Shown: positions 36,533 to 44,745 of the stretch, one piece after another | Position numbering within the stretch: position 1 is the first letter of the stretch | Layout of the letters: each line of letters begins with the position of its first letter | Notes under the pieces: model-generated | What the model was told of the DNA's origin: nothing | Seen by the model: the letters and a program-made list of their open reading frames with translations, nothing else | Databases searched by the model: none | Program-made: the position numbers and the translations under genes | Assembly: GCA_017623235.1 (NCBI GenBank) | Contig: JAGAPN010000050.1 | Location: 1 to 64,000, forward strand | Reading direction: 5' to 3' | DNA from: Clostridia bacterium | Lineage (GTDB): Bacteria > Bacillota > Clostridia > Oscillospirales > Acutalibacteraceae | Length of the DNA: 64,000 nucleotides

Positions 36533-37861
36533 TTATTTAAGCTTTGCATTAAGCTTAGCAATATCGGCATTGATTTCGCCCTGATATTTATCAATTTCGG
36601 GAATAACCTGTGTAGGATCGGAATGAGCAGGCTTCTGGATATAGTCGCCAACTGCCGATTCTCTACCTGTAACGCCTGTTACGCCCGAGCCATAGCAGAA
36701 ATAGAAATTCTTATTTGCGGTAGCTGTGGAGGTCAGCTTAAAGAAGAAGCTTTCAGCCTCCTTCGAAATAAATGCAGAGGAGGTATCGTAGTTGTTAACG
36801 TCGAGATAGTAGCGGAGGAAGATACCTGCGGCAACGGGATTCTTTGCTCCCTCGCAAAGGCCCCAACCACGAACGAATGAGGTTGCAGAAACATCGTTAC
36901 CGTTCCAAGAGGGCAAATATGTAAATCCGATGTCGCTGGCCTTCATGCTTCTGAGATAGCCTGTCTTCTTAAGGCCGAAGGAGTGAAGGGTGGCAATACC
37001 TACCTTGCCCGAGGGGAACTGATTAAGGGCGGTGTAAATAGAGGTTGTGCTGAGCCAGCCTTCCTTAATACCTGTGGAAGCCCAACGCATAATGTCCTGG
37101 GTAACCGTATCCTTTGTTCCGTTTGTGAACTGACCGTCCTTCATACTGATAACGCTGGCGCCTGCAGAGTGGATAAGGCCTTCCAGGTGCACAGCACCGC
37201 CGATATACTCGGTACCGAGAGATGCAACCTGCTTCATGCACTTGGTCATGGTGTCAAAATTCCACTTGCCTGCCTCGTAATACTCCTCAGGAGTTGTCCA
37301 ACCGTTGTCACGGAAAATCTTCTTATTGTAGAAGACCATATCCTCATCCTTCCAGATGTTGCCGACGGTATCTACAAGATAGGTTTTGCCGCCTACGGTG
37401 GCTAAATTAATGAGTGACTGGTCCCATATAGACTCTTCAAGATTGAGCTTTGCGGCATCTATTGGCTGAAGAGCATCAATACAATAAGGGAAGGTGTAGG
37501 TGGAGAAATACACGTCCGGTGCGTTACCGATTGCGATTTTGGCAAGTACCTTATTTGTATATTCCGACTCGGTCATAAGGTCAACGTTTACCTTGATACC
37601 GTATTTCTTTTCAAATTCTGCAACCACGGGGCCATCCTCATACTGAGCGGGATTACGCCAGGTTGCATAGGTGATTTCTGTTCCTTCATAATCCTTGGTA
37701 GTTACGTTATCGTTAACAACTGCCTCGGCCTTTGAAGGGGGCTTTTTATTGTTTCCTGAGCCGCTTGATGCATCCTCGGTGGAGCCGCCACAGCCTACAA
37801 CAGAAACAGTCATAACTAAAGCTAAAAGTAGTGTTCCGATTCTAATTAATGCCTTTTTCAT
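36533..37861 (-). CDS. Lipoprotein solute-binding protein (sugar ABC transporter)
   Basis: A 442-residue family 1 extracellular binding protein. The signal peptide ends in lipobox VVGC (about Cys23), followed by a Ser/Gly-rich linker, then the binding fold: ITYATWRNP, DVYFSTYTFPYCID, DTVGNIWKDEDMVFYNKKIF, GKVGIATLHSFG. It delivers an oligosaccharide to a permease at the outer membrane face. The ATG at 37861 has GAGGAG 7 bases before it; the upstream ATG at 37876 overlaps that site. It has normal length, unlike the 950-residue protein downstream. It may serve the second permease pair of module A, which otherwise has no binding protein of its own. Confidence 0.9.
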   Translation of the reverse strand: MKKALIRIGTLLLALVMTVSVVGCGGSTEDASSGSGNNKKPPSKAEAVVNDNVTTKDYEGTEITYATWRNPAQYEDGPVVAEFEKKYGIKVNVDLMTESEYTNKVLAKIAIGNAPDVYFSTYTFPYCIDALQPIDAAKLNLEESIWDQSLINLATVGGKTYLVDTVGNIWKDEDMVFYNKKIFRDNGWTTPEEYYEAGKWNFDTMTKCMKQVASLGTEYIGGAVHLEGLIHSAGASVISMKDGQFTNGTKDTVTQDIMRWASTGIKEGWLSTTSIYTALNQFPSGKVGIATLHSFGLKKTGYLRSMKASDIGFTYLPSWNGNDVSATSFVRGWGLCEGAKNPVAAGIFLRYYLDVNNYDTSSAFISKEAESFFFKLTSTATANKNFYFCYGSGVTGVTGRESAVGDYIQKPAHSDPTQVIPEIDKYQGEINADIAKLNAKLK

Positions 37862-37881
37862 ATCAATTCTCCTCATTTTAA

Positions 37882-39264
37882 TTATTCAGCAAGCCAAAGT
37901 CCGCCGGTACCGGGCTTTTGGTAAAGTCTTACATAGTCAATATAGAACTCGGCGGGAAGACTTGAAAAATCAGATGGAATGTTTTTGGGCTGAAGGTGGT
38001 TGTTAAGACGGATAAATGCAGGATTGAGGAAATCCGTCATATCGTTAAAGCCGTCAAGCTGAACGCTCTTCTTCCAGTTGTAACGGTAGAACTCTTCGCC
38101 GTTAATATAAACTACCATTTCGGTAGGAGTCCAATCAAAGCCTATCGTTTGATAAACGTAGGAATTGTTCGGGTCTAATCTTAAATCGCTTTTTACGGGA
38201 GTTTCGACCGCACCGAGAGAGGAATGCCTGGTGTCCTGCTCGACCTTATCCACCCCTTCAATCTTGGCATCGTCATAGAACCATTTGTGAAGGTTGGGCT
38301 GGAGTGAGGTGTACTCAACTATATCAAACTCGGCAGAGAAGTTGGTGGGCTTAATATCTCCCCTTGGATAGATTGAGCTGACTACTGCATCGGTGCTGCA
38401 GGCACCCGAAAGCCAAAGTGACGGCCATGCGCCGGAGCCGAAAGGAATTCGGGCTCTCATCTCAAGATATCCGTATTGGAAATTCATATGCTTTTTGCCC
38501 TCTACGGTGTAGGGTGCGATTGCCTGGACCTGATTGTTATCGGGGTCAAACCAACGCAGGGCGGTCAGCTTTAAAAGTCCGTCCTCTACCCTCATAGCCT
38601 CAGGCTCACGGGAAAGCTTGAAGGAGCTTTCGGCGCTGATGCTCGTTGTAAGCTCCCATTTTGCACCGTCAAGCATATTACCGTCAAACTCGTCGCCCCA
38701 TACGTATTTATATGTACCGTCAGCTCTTTCAACCTCGGCTGCAAAATCGTATTCACCGGTAAGGGTATTTATCTTTCCCTTTTCAAAGGGCTGTGCCGTA
38801 AACCAGGAAACAGCCTTTACAACTCCGTTAAAGTTACCGCTTTCGAAAAACAGCTTGGTGCCCGACAGTGAAACGGCATATTTATTTTCGGCAAGAGATG
38901 TTTTTTGTCGGTTTGTATCTCCGAGCAAAATCTCCTTGTCCTTTGCCGCAGAAGAATCCGGGCTTATGCCGAGCGATATTTCCTGCTTGGAAAAATAATC
39001 GACAAGCTTCTTTGCGGCCTGGCGAAGCTGTTCGTTTTTATCGGGATAAATAACCGTATATCCCTCCAGGCTTTCAAAGGCCTCGGCCTTAACGGTATAT
39101 TCCGCCTTGACCTCATCTGTAGCCTCACTCGAAGCCAATTCACGCTCCGAAACATAGTCCCCGTTGCCATCCGTGTCAGTAGTAGGTTGTTTGTTACAGC
39201 CTCCTACCATCAAGCAAAGAGCGAGCGCCAACAGTATGCTGATAAATTTTTTCGCAATACTCAT
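37882..39264 (-). CDS. GH16 family lipoprotein glycosidase
   Basis: 460 residues from the ATG at 39264. Lipobox VGGC (about Cys23) anchors it to the membrane. The N-terminal 130 residues after a linker form an unassigned alpha/beta domain (YTVIYPDKNEQLRQAAKKLVDYF, ILLGDTNR), of the kind found at the N-terminus of some glycosidases. The GH16 jelly roll covers about 185-455, with active-site motif E312-F-D314-I-V-E317, YLEMRARIPFGSGAWPSLWL, and the end phrase FYIDYVRLYQ. It cleaves beta-1,3-linked glucan or galactan outside the cell. It is the first gene after the promoter at 39.36 kb, so it leads the operon that contains module A. Frames upstream of 39264 are open but have no start site signals. 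Confidence 0.9.
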   Translation of the reverse strand: MSIAKKFISILLALALCLMVGGCNKQPTTDTDGNGDYVSERELASSEATDEVKAEYTVKAEAFESLEGYTVIYPDKNEQLRQAAKKLVDYFSKQEISLGISPDSSAAKDKEILLGDTNRQKTSLAENKYAVSLSGTKLFFESGNFNGVVKAVSWFTAQPFEKGKINTLTGEYDFAAEVERADGTYKYVWGDEFDGNMLDGAKWELTTSISAESSFKLSREPEAMRVEDGLLKLTALRWFDPDNNQVQAIAPYTVEGKKHMNFQYGYLEMRARIPFGSGAWPSLWLSGACSTDAVVSSIYPRGDIKPTNFSAEFDIVEYTSLQPNLHKWFYDDAKIEGVDKVEQDTRHSSLGAVETPVKSDLRLDPNNSYVYQTIGFDWTPTEMVVYINGEEFYRYNWKKSVQLDGFNDMTDFLNPAFIRLNNHLQPKNIPSDFSSLPAEFYIDYVRLYQKPGTGGLWLAE

Positions 39265-39358
39265 ACCATCTTTCCTTTCATCTTTTGTTTTTCGCAGAAC
39301 GGAGTAAAATTGTATAACAGTTACAATGCACAAAAATCTTTGGCACTTCTTCATAATA

Positions 39359-39404
39359 ATTATATACTTTCGCCACCTTGAATTGAATATAGAATGCAAT
39401 TCAA
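39359..39404 (-). promoter_or_regulatory. Promoter and inverted repeat upstream of the GH16/module A operon
   Basis: On the minus strand a perfect TATAAT lies at 39359-39364, about 95 bases before the GH16 start. Just upstream is an inverted repeat TTGAATTG-11-CAATTCAA (39378-39385 and 39397-39404) that covers the expected -35 position; no good -35 hexamer is seen, which fits control by an activator or a repressor. AGGAAAG precedes the start codon. Confidence 0.5.
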
Positions 39405-39507
39405 AAAGTCAGAAAAACAATTTGTATATTCTGCCAAAAAGTTCCTGTTTTTCATCTTTAAATCCATGTTTTTTTATTTCAACTCATATAAACAATTTAA
39501 TATATAA

Positions 39508-39545
39508 AAAAGATGGCAGACACTTCTCAGTGTCTGCCATCTTTA
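39508..39545 (-). terminator. Rho-independent terminator of the module B operon
   Basis: 14-bp perfect arms (39511-39524 and 39529-39542) with a 4-base loop; on the minus strand the hairpin is followed by six T. It stands 32 bases after the stop of the isomerase gene and closes the minus-strand run that begins beyond the right edge. Confidence 0.93.
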
Positions 39546-39573
39546 TATTTTCAACAGTTCTTATTGGATATTA

Positions 39574-40416
39574 TCAGATAAGCGCCTTTACCATTTTTTG
39601 AGCCAGCTTAATATCCTCGGCAGGACTAACTCCTGTTTCACGCTCAATGGTGAGATAACCGTCGAAGCCACAGCTGCGCAGGGCTGCTATATAAGCCTTA
39701 AAGTCCACGTCGCCCTCGCCCAGAGGTGTTTCAATAAAATAATCGGCAACGTTAAGAGCCTCTATTCCGCCTGTAGCAAAATGGTCGTAAATAATTTCGG
39801 GGTCGGTCTTCTTAAGCATTTTACCGTCCTTGGCGTGGGTGTGTACTATGTACTTGCCCAGCAGTTCTACAGCCTCTACGGGGTCCTGGTCGGTAACCAT
39901 TACGAAATTGGCGGGGTCAAGGTTTACGCCAACGCCGCAGGGAATGTCCTCCAGGAATGCCTTCAAGGTTTTTGCGGTTTCGGGACCTGTTTCAATTGCC
40001 AGGGTTATACCCTTATCGTGGGCATAACGGCCACACTCGGCCAGAGCGTCCAGCATAACCTTATAACGAGGATGGCCTTTATCGGCAGGAATAACACCGA
40101 TATGGGTAGTAATAACCGAAACACCGAATTCCTCTGCCAGGTCGATTATTTCCTTGGTCATTTCAATGCGTCTGGGGTTATCCTCACCGTTCTGGAAGCC
40201 GTGGCCCCCCATATCGCCGCACAAAGCGCTGATTTCGAGATTGTTTTCCTTCAAGAGAGCCTTAATCTCGGCCTTTCTTTGAGGAGTGAGGGACCCGGGA
40301 CTGAACTCCCCCGTGGTGGCGTATATCTGCACGCCGTCAAAGCCCAGTCTTCCTGCCAGCTTAATGCTGTCGTCAAGGGGAAGCTTAAAGCAGTCGGTAA
40401 TAACACCTATTTTCAT
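39574..40416 (-). CDS. Sugar phosphate isomerase/epimerase (TIM barrel)
   Basis: 280 residues from the ATG at 40416 (AAGGTGAT 6 bases upstream; the ATG at 40440 would overlap the previous gene). Metal-site segments in order: ALCGDMGGHG, VITTHIGVI, LAIETGPE (Glu), VNLDPANF (Asp), VHTHAKDG (His, Asp) and TIERETG (Glu). It is a cytoplasmic sugar or polyol isomerase/epimerase. It is the last gene of the module B operon, directly before the terminator, and only distantly like the isomerase at 8.5 kb. Confidence 0.88.
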   Translation of the reverse strand: MKIGVITDCFKLPLDDSIKLAGRLGFDGVQIYATTGEFSPGSLTPQRKAEIKALLKENNLEISALCGDMGGHGFQNGEDNPRRIEMTKEIIDLAEEFGVSVITTHIGVIPADKGHPRYKVMLDALAECGRYAHDKGITLAIETGPETAKTLKAFLEDIPCGVGVNLDPANFVMVTDQDPVEAVELLGKYIVHTHAKDGKMLKKTDPEIIYDHFATGGIEALNVADYFIETPLGEGDVDFKAYIAALRSCGFDGYLTIERETGVSPAEDIKLAQKMVKALI

Positions 40417-40436
40417 ATAATCACCTTTTTCGATAA

Positions 40437-43400
40437 TCACTCTACTGTTGCGAAGAGAGATTTATTATAAGCCTTATCCGAGCCTTCGGCGCAGTTGGCT
40501 ATTTTCACGTTGTCGAGCCACATATTGCTGTTGTAGCCCTCAATAAGTATCTGGCCCGAGGAAACTGCGGCGTCGGCCTTGGCGGAAATAACCTTTTCCA
40601 CCTTGCCTGTACGCTTGGCGCCGAACCAAACCTCAATATTATTATCCTTGCTGGTTATCTTGACGGTGTAACCCTTACCGCGGGCAATCTCCTCATCGTA
40701 GGTGCCCAGCAGTGTTACCTTACCGTTTATTACCTGGATAAGTCTTAAGGCAGAGTTGCCGCTGTCTTCACCAAAATAGCCGCCCTGCAGTTTCTTTGCG
40801 GCGTTGCCGAAGAAGAGCAGATAAACCGAGTTGTTGGTGGTGCCGTCGGCCGAATGGATAACAAACTTATCTACCGCCCAGGACTCAAACTCACGAACGT
40901 CGAACTGCCAGGAGAGGTCAGAAAGCTGGTAATCGCCTATAAGATTAGAGGAGGTTATCTGCTTTCTTTCGGGCTTCATAGGAGTCTGATACTGCAGGGT
41001 ATTCTGCCAATATTTAAGGGAGCTGCCTGCGGTAAAGGGGAATTCGGTCTTGCCGTACATATCGTTAAAGTCCCAATTTACCAGCAGAGCGTTCTCGGGC
41101 AGAACGGGGAGGTTGGTGGTAAGCTGTTTGCCCTCTGCGTAGTTATAAAGCTTCATATCGTCCACAAAGAATACGGTATGGAAGCCCTCCATCATAAAGC
41201 CGCCCTTGGAAAGCACAACCTCTTCGGCATCGGCAGTAAGAATGGGGGTAGCAGGTGTGGTTGAGCCAACCTTCCACCAATAAACGCTGATATCGTTATC
41301 CTTGGAAATTACCCTTATATTATATGAGTTCAGCCTTCTGATGTCAACCTTGGCAGAAGCCAAAATAAGGGCCTTATTATTAAGCACTCTGACTAATCTT
41401 ATGTTGTCGCCGTCTGCGGCATTACCCGAGCCGATAATCTCAAGATAAACCGAATCGCTGTTTGTATCGCCCTGACAATGGAACTTAAAGCGGTCGGTAT
41501 TCCAGGTGACCTCGCTGGGTGTATAGGTTACCTGCCAGGAGAAATCCTTTGCTATGGCGCCCTCTGCCAGCAGGGGGCTGTAAAGCATCTTGTGGCCGTC
41601 GGTATCAAAGCGGAACCGACCTTCCTCAACAGCTGTGATTCCTGTATCGGTGGCGGCAAAAAGCAGGTCCTCAGCCTTATCGAACTTATTATCTATAAGT
41701 GTCTTTTGGGTGGTATCAAAGTCCTCGGCTACGTCGGGATTACTGAATACGAAGAAATCGTCCATAGTGAAGGTAGCGTCGGAGAGGTGGAAGTGGATAT
41801 CACCGGAGGTTTCGGTGGTGCCCATAACCTTTAAGGTGGGGTAACTGGGCAGAGTGGTGCCGTACTTCCAGATATAGGCCTTTATAAGGTTGTCGGTAGC
41901 AGTGAGAACCACGTTTATCTTATCCCCTGCTACTAAATCGGTAGTGGTGCTGACCTGCTGACCCTCCTTTGCAGAGAGGCCGAAAGCCAGCTTGCCGCCG
42001 CTTACCCACATATTAAGGCGGTTGGAATTGTTAAGATTTGCCCAGCCTGTGGTAGAATGATAAGCAAAATCGGCATAGGTAGCAGTACCCGTAAGGTCGG
42101 AAAGGGTAAACTGGAAGCCCAGGGTGAAATCATTAAGGGTCCGACCGGTAAGTCCTGTTGAGGAGCCTATTTTACCCGAGGCAACCCACTTGTTTCTGTA
42201 TATTTTAGAGGTGCCCGTATAAGCGGTATGCAGATTTACGGGGGCTGTCTTATTGGCGGCGAAATTACTGCTGTAAACCAAGTCGGTATCGGCAAAGGTG
42301 AAGCCTGTAACAGCCTGGATATCCTCCTTGGTGAGGTTTTCGTTATCGGTGATATTTACTACGTTTTCATAAACGAAGAAGTTATCTACCGTTACGGTAG
42401 AGGCCTCGGTATGGAAGTGCAGGTCACCGGAGGTCGCCTCGGTAGAGGTGATACAGAGGGTGGGGGCTGTGGGCTGAGCCTCGCCGCATTTCCAGATATA
42501 GGCCGCAATTTCCTTATCAATATAGGTGAGGACAACGTTAACGGTATCCCCTGCTGTGTAGGTTGATACCAGGTTTTGCTTGGCGCCGCCCTTGCCCGTA
42601 AGGGCGAAGGCCAGCTTATCACCGCTGCCGTAGATGTTGAAGCGGTTTTCGTTGTTAAGATTTGCCCAGCCTGTGGTAGAATGATAAGCAAAATCGGCAT
42701 ACCACCAGCTTGCGGTAGTATCGGTAACCTTTACCTGGAAGCCTGCGGCAAAGTTGCCCAGGGCCTTTCCTGTAAGGCCCGAAAGGCTGCCTACCGAGCC
42801 CTTCATCTGCCACTGACCTGCCACGATAGAGCTGGTGCCGGGATAGGCGGTGTGAAGGCTTACGGGAGAGGCCGCAGCGGAGTTAAAGTTATTCTTATAG
42901 GTGGGGGTGGCGGCTACCAGGTCCTGACCTGTTACTGCCTCCATAGTGGCGGGGCTCATTTCAGGAGCGCCGGATACCGAAAGGTCGTAAATTCTTATGT
43001 CGTCTATATAGGTCTTTTCGTTATAGGTTTCAAAGAAGATATTACCCTTTACGGTTTTTGCAGGAGTATTCAGGGTAAGGGTGGGGGCTGTGGGGCGGGC
43101 GGTGCCCTTTTCCCACATATAGACCTCGTCCTTGGTGGCGGTAGAAACCAAAACCACGTTATAGGTCTTAAAGCCGCTGCCCGTCTGGGACTGCATATTG
43201 GTGGTAACCTCGGTGCGCTGGGTGCCGTCCTTGCTTTCAAGCGTAAGCGTGAACTTATAGCCTGCGCCGTTCGAGAGGGTTAGGCGGTAGTTAAAGTCAT
43301 TCTTTGCGGTACCTGCAGAACGGTAGTAAAGGCCGCTGGAGCACCAGGAATTCTGTGAAGAGAATTCAAAGGTGATAATCTGGTCACCCAGGGCAATATC

Positions 43401-43700
43401 CGACCAGCCGTTGGTATAAAAGGCGTCAAGATACTGGGCTCCTGCTCTGAACTGGGTAACCCATTTGCCGTCAATTACCGTGTTGGTGGCAATATTCGAG
43501 GTGTAGGGTGCCCCCAGGGTATAGGGTGTTACCCCGTTTGTGTCAAAGCTTTGAGCCTTAACGAGATTTTCCTCGGTGGCGCCAAGGGTGGCGGCCAGGG
43601 CATCAGCCGTGTTGGAGGCTTCGGCCACGGCAGGAACTGCGATGCAGATGCTGGTGGCTACAAGCACTACGGATAATACGACCGATAACATTCTTTTCAT
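40437..43700 (-). CDS. Secreted protein of five concanavalin-like repeats, function unknown
   Basis: 1087 residues. A signal peptide (1-28, ending AVAEA) is followed by DALAATLGATEENL, a leader shared with the 1253-residue protein at 44.7 kb. Then come five beta-sandwich-like units of about 190-210 residues (about 45-250, 255-450, 455-655, 665-865 and 875-1075). Units two and three share YADFAYHSTTGWANLNN, AxIWKxGxxxPTxPTL, and a closing DNFFVYEN/FVFSN strand. The pattern resembles LamG or concanavalin-type binding domains. No catalytic motif, anchor or dockerin is seen. It probably binds glycan outside the cell. AGAGGTAG stands before the ATG, one base after the previous stop. Confidence 0.75.
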   Translation of the reverse strand: MKRMLSVVLSVVLVATSICIAVPAVAEASNTADALAATLGATEENLVKAQSFDTNGVTPYTLGAPYTSNIATNTVIDGKWVTQFRAGAQYLDAFYTNGWSDIALGDQIITFEFSSQNSWCSSGLYYRSAGTAKNDFNYRLTLSNGAGYKFTLTLESKDGTQRTEVTTNMQSQTGSGFKTYNVVLVSTATKDEVYMWEKGTARPTAPTLTLNTPAKTVKGNIFFETYNEKTYIDDIRIYDLSVSGAPEMSPATMEAVTGQDLVAATPTYKNNFNSAAASPVSLHTAYPGTSSIVAGQWQMKGSVGSLSGLTGKALGNFAAGFQVKVTDTTASWWYADFAYHSTTGWANLNNENRFNIYGSGDKLAFALTGKGGAKQNLVSTYTAGDTVNVVLTYIDKEIAAYIWKCGEAQPTAPTLCITSTEATSGDLHFHTEASTVTVDNFFVYENVVNITDNENLTKEDIQAVTGFTFADTDLVYSSNFAANKTAPVNLHTAYTGTSKIYRNKWVASGKIGSSTGLTGRTLNDFTLGFQFTLSDLTGTATYADFAYHSTTGWANLNNSNRLNMWVSGGKLAFGLSAKEGQQVSTTTDLVAGDKINVVLTATDNLIKAYIWKYGTTLPSYPTLKVMGTTETSGDIHFHLSDATFTMDDFFVFSNPDVAEDFDTTQKTLIDNKFDKAEDLLFAATDTGITAVEEGRFRFDTDGHKMLYSPLLAEGAIAKDFSWQVTYTPSEVTWNTDRFKFHCQGDTNSDSVYLEIIGSGNAADGDNIRLVRVLNNKALILASAKVDIRRLNSYNIRVISKDNDISVYWWKVGSTTPATPILTADAEEVVLSKGGFMMEGFHTVFFVDDMKLYNYAEGKQLTTNLPVLPENALLVNWDFNDMYGKTEFPFTAGSSLKYWQNTLQYQTPMKPERKQITSSNLIGDYQLSDLSWQFDVREFESWAVDKFVIHSADGTTNNSVYLLFFGNAAKKLQGGYFGEDSGNSALRLIQVINGKVTLLGTYDEEIARGKGYTVKITSKDNNIEVWFGAKRTGKVEKVISAKADAAVSSGQILIEGYNSNMWLDNVKIANCAEGSDKAYNKSLFATVE
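42028..42701. repeat. Two 50-base perfect direct repeats inside the concanavalin-repeat gene
   Basis: 42028-42077 and 42652-42701 are identical and code for the same part of repeat units three and two (YADFAYHSTTGWANLNN). The surrounding sequence has diverged, so this points to recent duplication or gene conversion of a short patch. Confidence 0.85.
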
Positions 43701-43701
43701 A

Positions 43702-44682
43702 CTACACTACCTCTTTTCTGAAAATTTCGGTGTTTGTGGGAAAGGTTTCAAGCAGGTCTGCCTCAACACAATCGGCAACCTCTAATTTATCTACGTAGGT
43801 ATAATACCTATCACTAACCTCTTCTGGGCGGCCTACGAGCAGGCTGTTCCGGGAGGCCCCCGTTATGCCCTGCAGACGCAGGGTGCCGAGATGAAAATAT
43901 TTACATCCCCAAATGGTATGTTTGGATGTGGTCCCGATTTTTACCACGGTTTTATCCACAAGGGAAGAATCCCTTATGGTAAGCTTTTCAATACGACCGT
44001 CGGAGTCCCGCCAATATACCAGGCAATCCCCCGAGGTATCAACCCCCCGAAGGGTAATATTATCGGCAATAAGGCCCTTTGCAGACTCGATATTAAGGGG
44101 AATTCTCGCCCGTGTATCGTAAATCAGCAAATCCTTTATCGTGGTTTCACTTTCCTCATCGCCGCTTTCCTTTAGTCCGAAATAAAAAGCCGAATCACAT
44201 CTGAAGCGTCCCGATGACAGATTTATACCCGAATAAATATTGCCTGTTCTGTAGGGTGCGGAAATATCAAAGCCACGGAAGGAAAAATTGGTAACGGTAA
44301 CCCTGTCGTACATAACCGAAAAGGCAATAGAGGCCCAGTCAATTGCAAAAATGCCCGTGCCCACGTTATCAATTTTCACGTCCCTTATATAGGCCCCCTT
44401 TTGCAGGGGCAGATGGCTGCCGGTGTAGATAGCAACCCTTTCACCGAATTTTTCCTCCCCGGAAATCAGCCCATCCTTATAGCAGATGGTCAGTCCCTCA
44501 AGCTTTGAGGTCCAGCCCATATTAAATATAGGCTTTTGGGGGTCGTCAAAGTCGGCTACAAGGACGGTTTTGTCAATTCCTGCGCCTTTTATAAGGGCGC
44601 CACCCAGCACAATAGTGTCGGAAACACGGTATACCCCCTCGGGAAGGAGGGTAATATCACCGTTTAAAACAAAATCTGTCAT
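43702..44682 (-). CDS. Right-handed beta-helix (pectate lyase-like) protein, shortened
   Basis: About 326 residues. It is clearly related to the 441-residue protein at 51715: both share LPxGxYxxxxxIVLxxxxIKGAGxDKTV, VADFDDPxxPI, CYKxGL, GERVxxxxG, LQKGxYxRxVKxxNVGTGxxA and RTGNxxxxxxLSSGxxxxxSA. Compared with it, this copy lacks the signal peptide, the first 40 or so residues and the C-terminal tail, so as written it would stay in the cytoplasm. The start is uncertain: the ATG at 44682 has GGTGG 11 bases upstream, and an in-frame TTG is at 44700. It may be a decayed or domain-loss copy. No catalytic residues are assigned. Confidence 0.75.
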   Translation of the reverse strand: MTDFVLNGDITLLPEGVYRVSDTIVLGGALIKGAGIDKTVLVADFDDPQKPIFNMGWTSKLEGLTICYKDGLISGEEKFGERVAIYTGSHLPLQKGAYIRDVKIDNVGTGIFAIDWASIAFSVMYDRVTVTNFSFRGFDISAPYRTGNIYSGINLSSGRFRCDSAFYFGLKESGDEESETTIKDLLIYDTRARIPLNIESAKGLIADNITLRGVDTSGDCLVYWRDSDGRIEKLTIRDSSLVDKTVVKIGTTSKHTIWGCKYFHLGTLRLQGITGASRNSLLVGRPEEVSDRYYTYVDKLEVADCVEADLLETFPTNTEIFRKEVV

Positions 44683-44711
44683 AAATGTATTTACCACCAA
44701 ATTTAGGTTGC

Positions 44712-44737
44712 AGGTGGGAGGCCGAGGCCCCCCACCT
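44712..44737. other. Intercistronic hairpin
   Basis: Arms AGGTGGG (44712-44718) and CCCACCT (44731-44737) plus an inner GGCC/GGCC stem form a GC-rich hairpin between the dockerin protein gene and the shortened beta-helix gene. No clear T-run follows on the minus strand. It is likely a partial terminator or processing site. Confidence 0.5.
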
Positions 44738-44745
44738 ATTAAATT

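Larger units (their letters stand above)
39265..39573. other. Intergenic region between two minus-strand operons
   Basis: This 309-base gap holds a terminator on its right side (39511-39542), an operator-like inverted repeat (39378-39404), a -10 box (39359-39364), a weak inverted repeat ATTGTA-7-TACAAT (39309-39327) and an untranslated leader for the GH16 gene. No coding sequence is supported in it. Confidence 0.7.

Noticed and set aside
39265..39399. Forty-five codon extension of the GH16 lipoprotein
   Set aside because: The extension covers the -10 box and leader and would bury the lipobox signal peptide; AGGAAAG before the ATG at 39264 decides the start.
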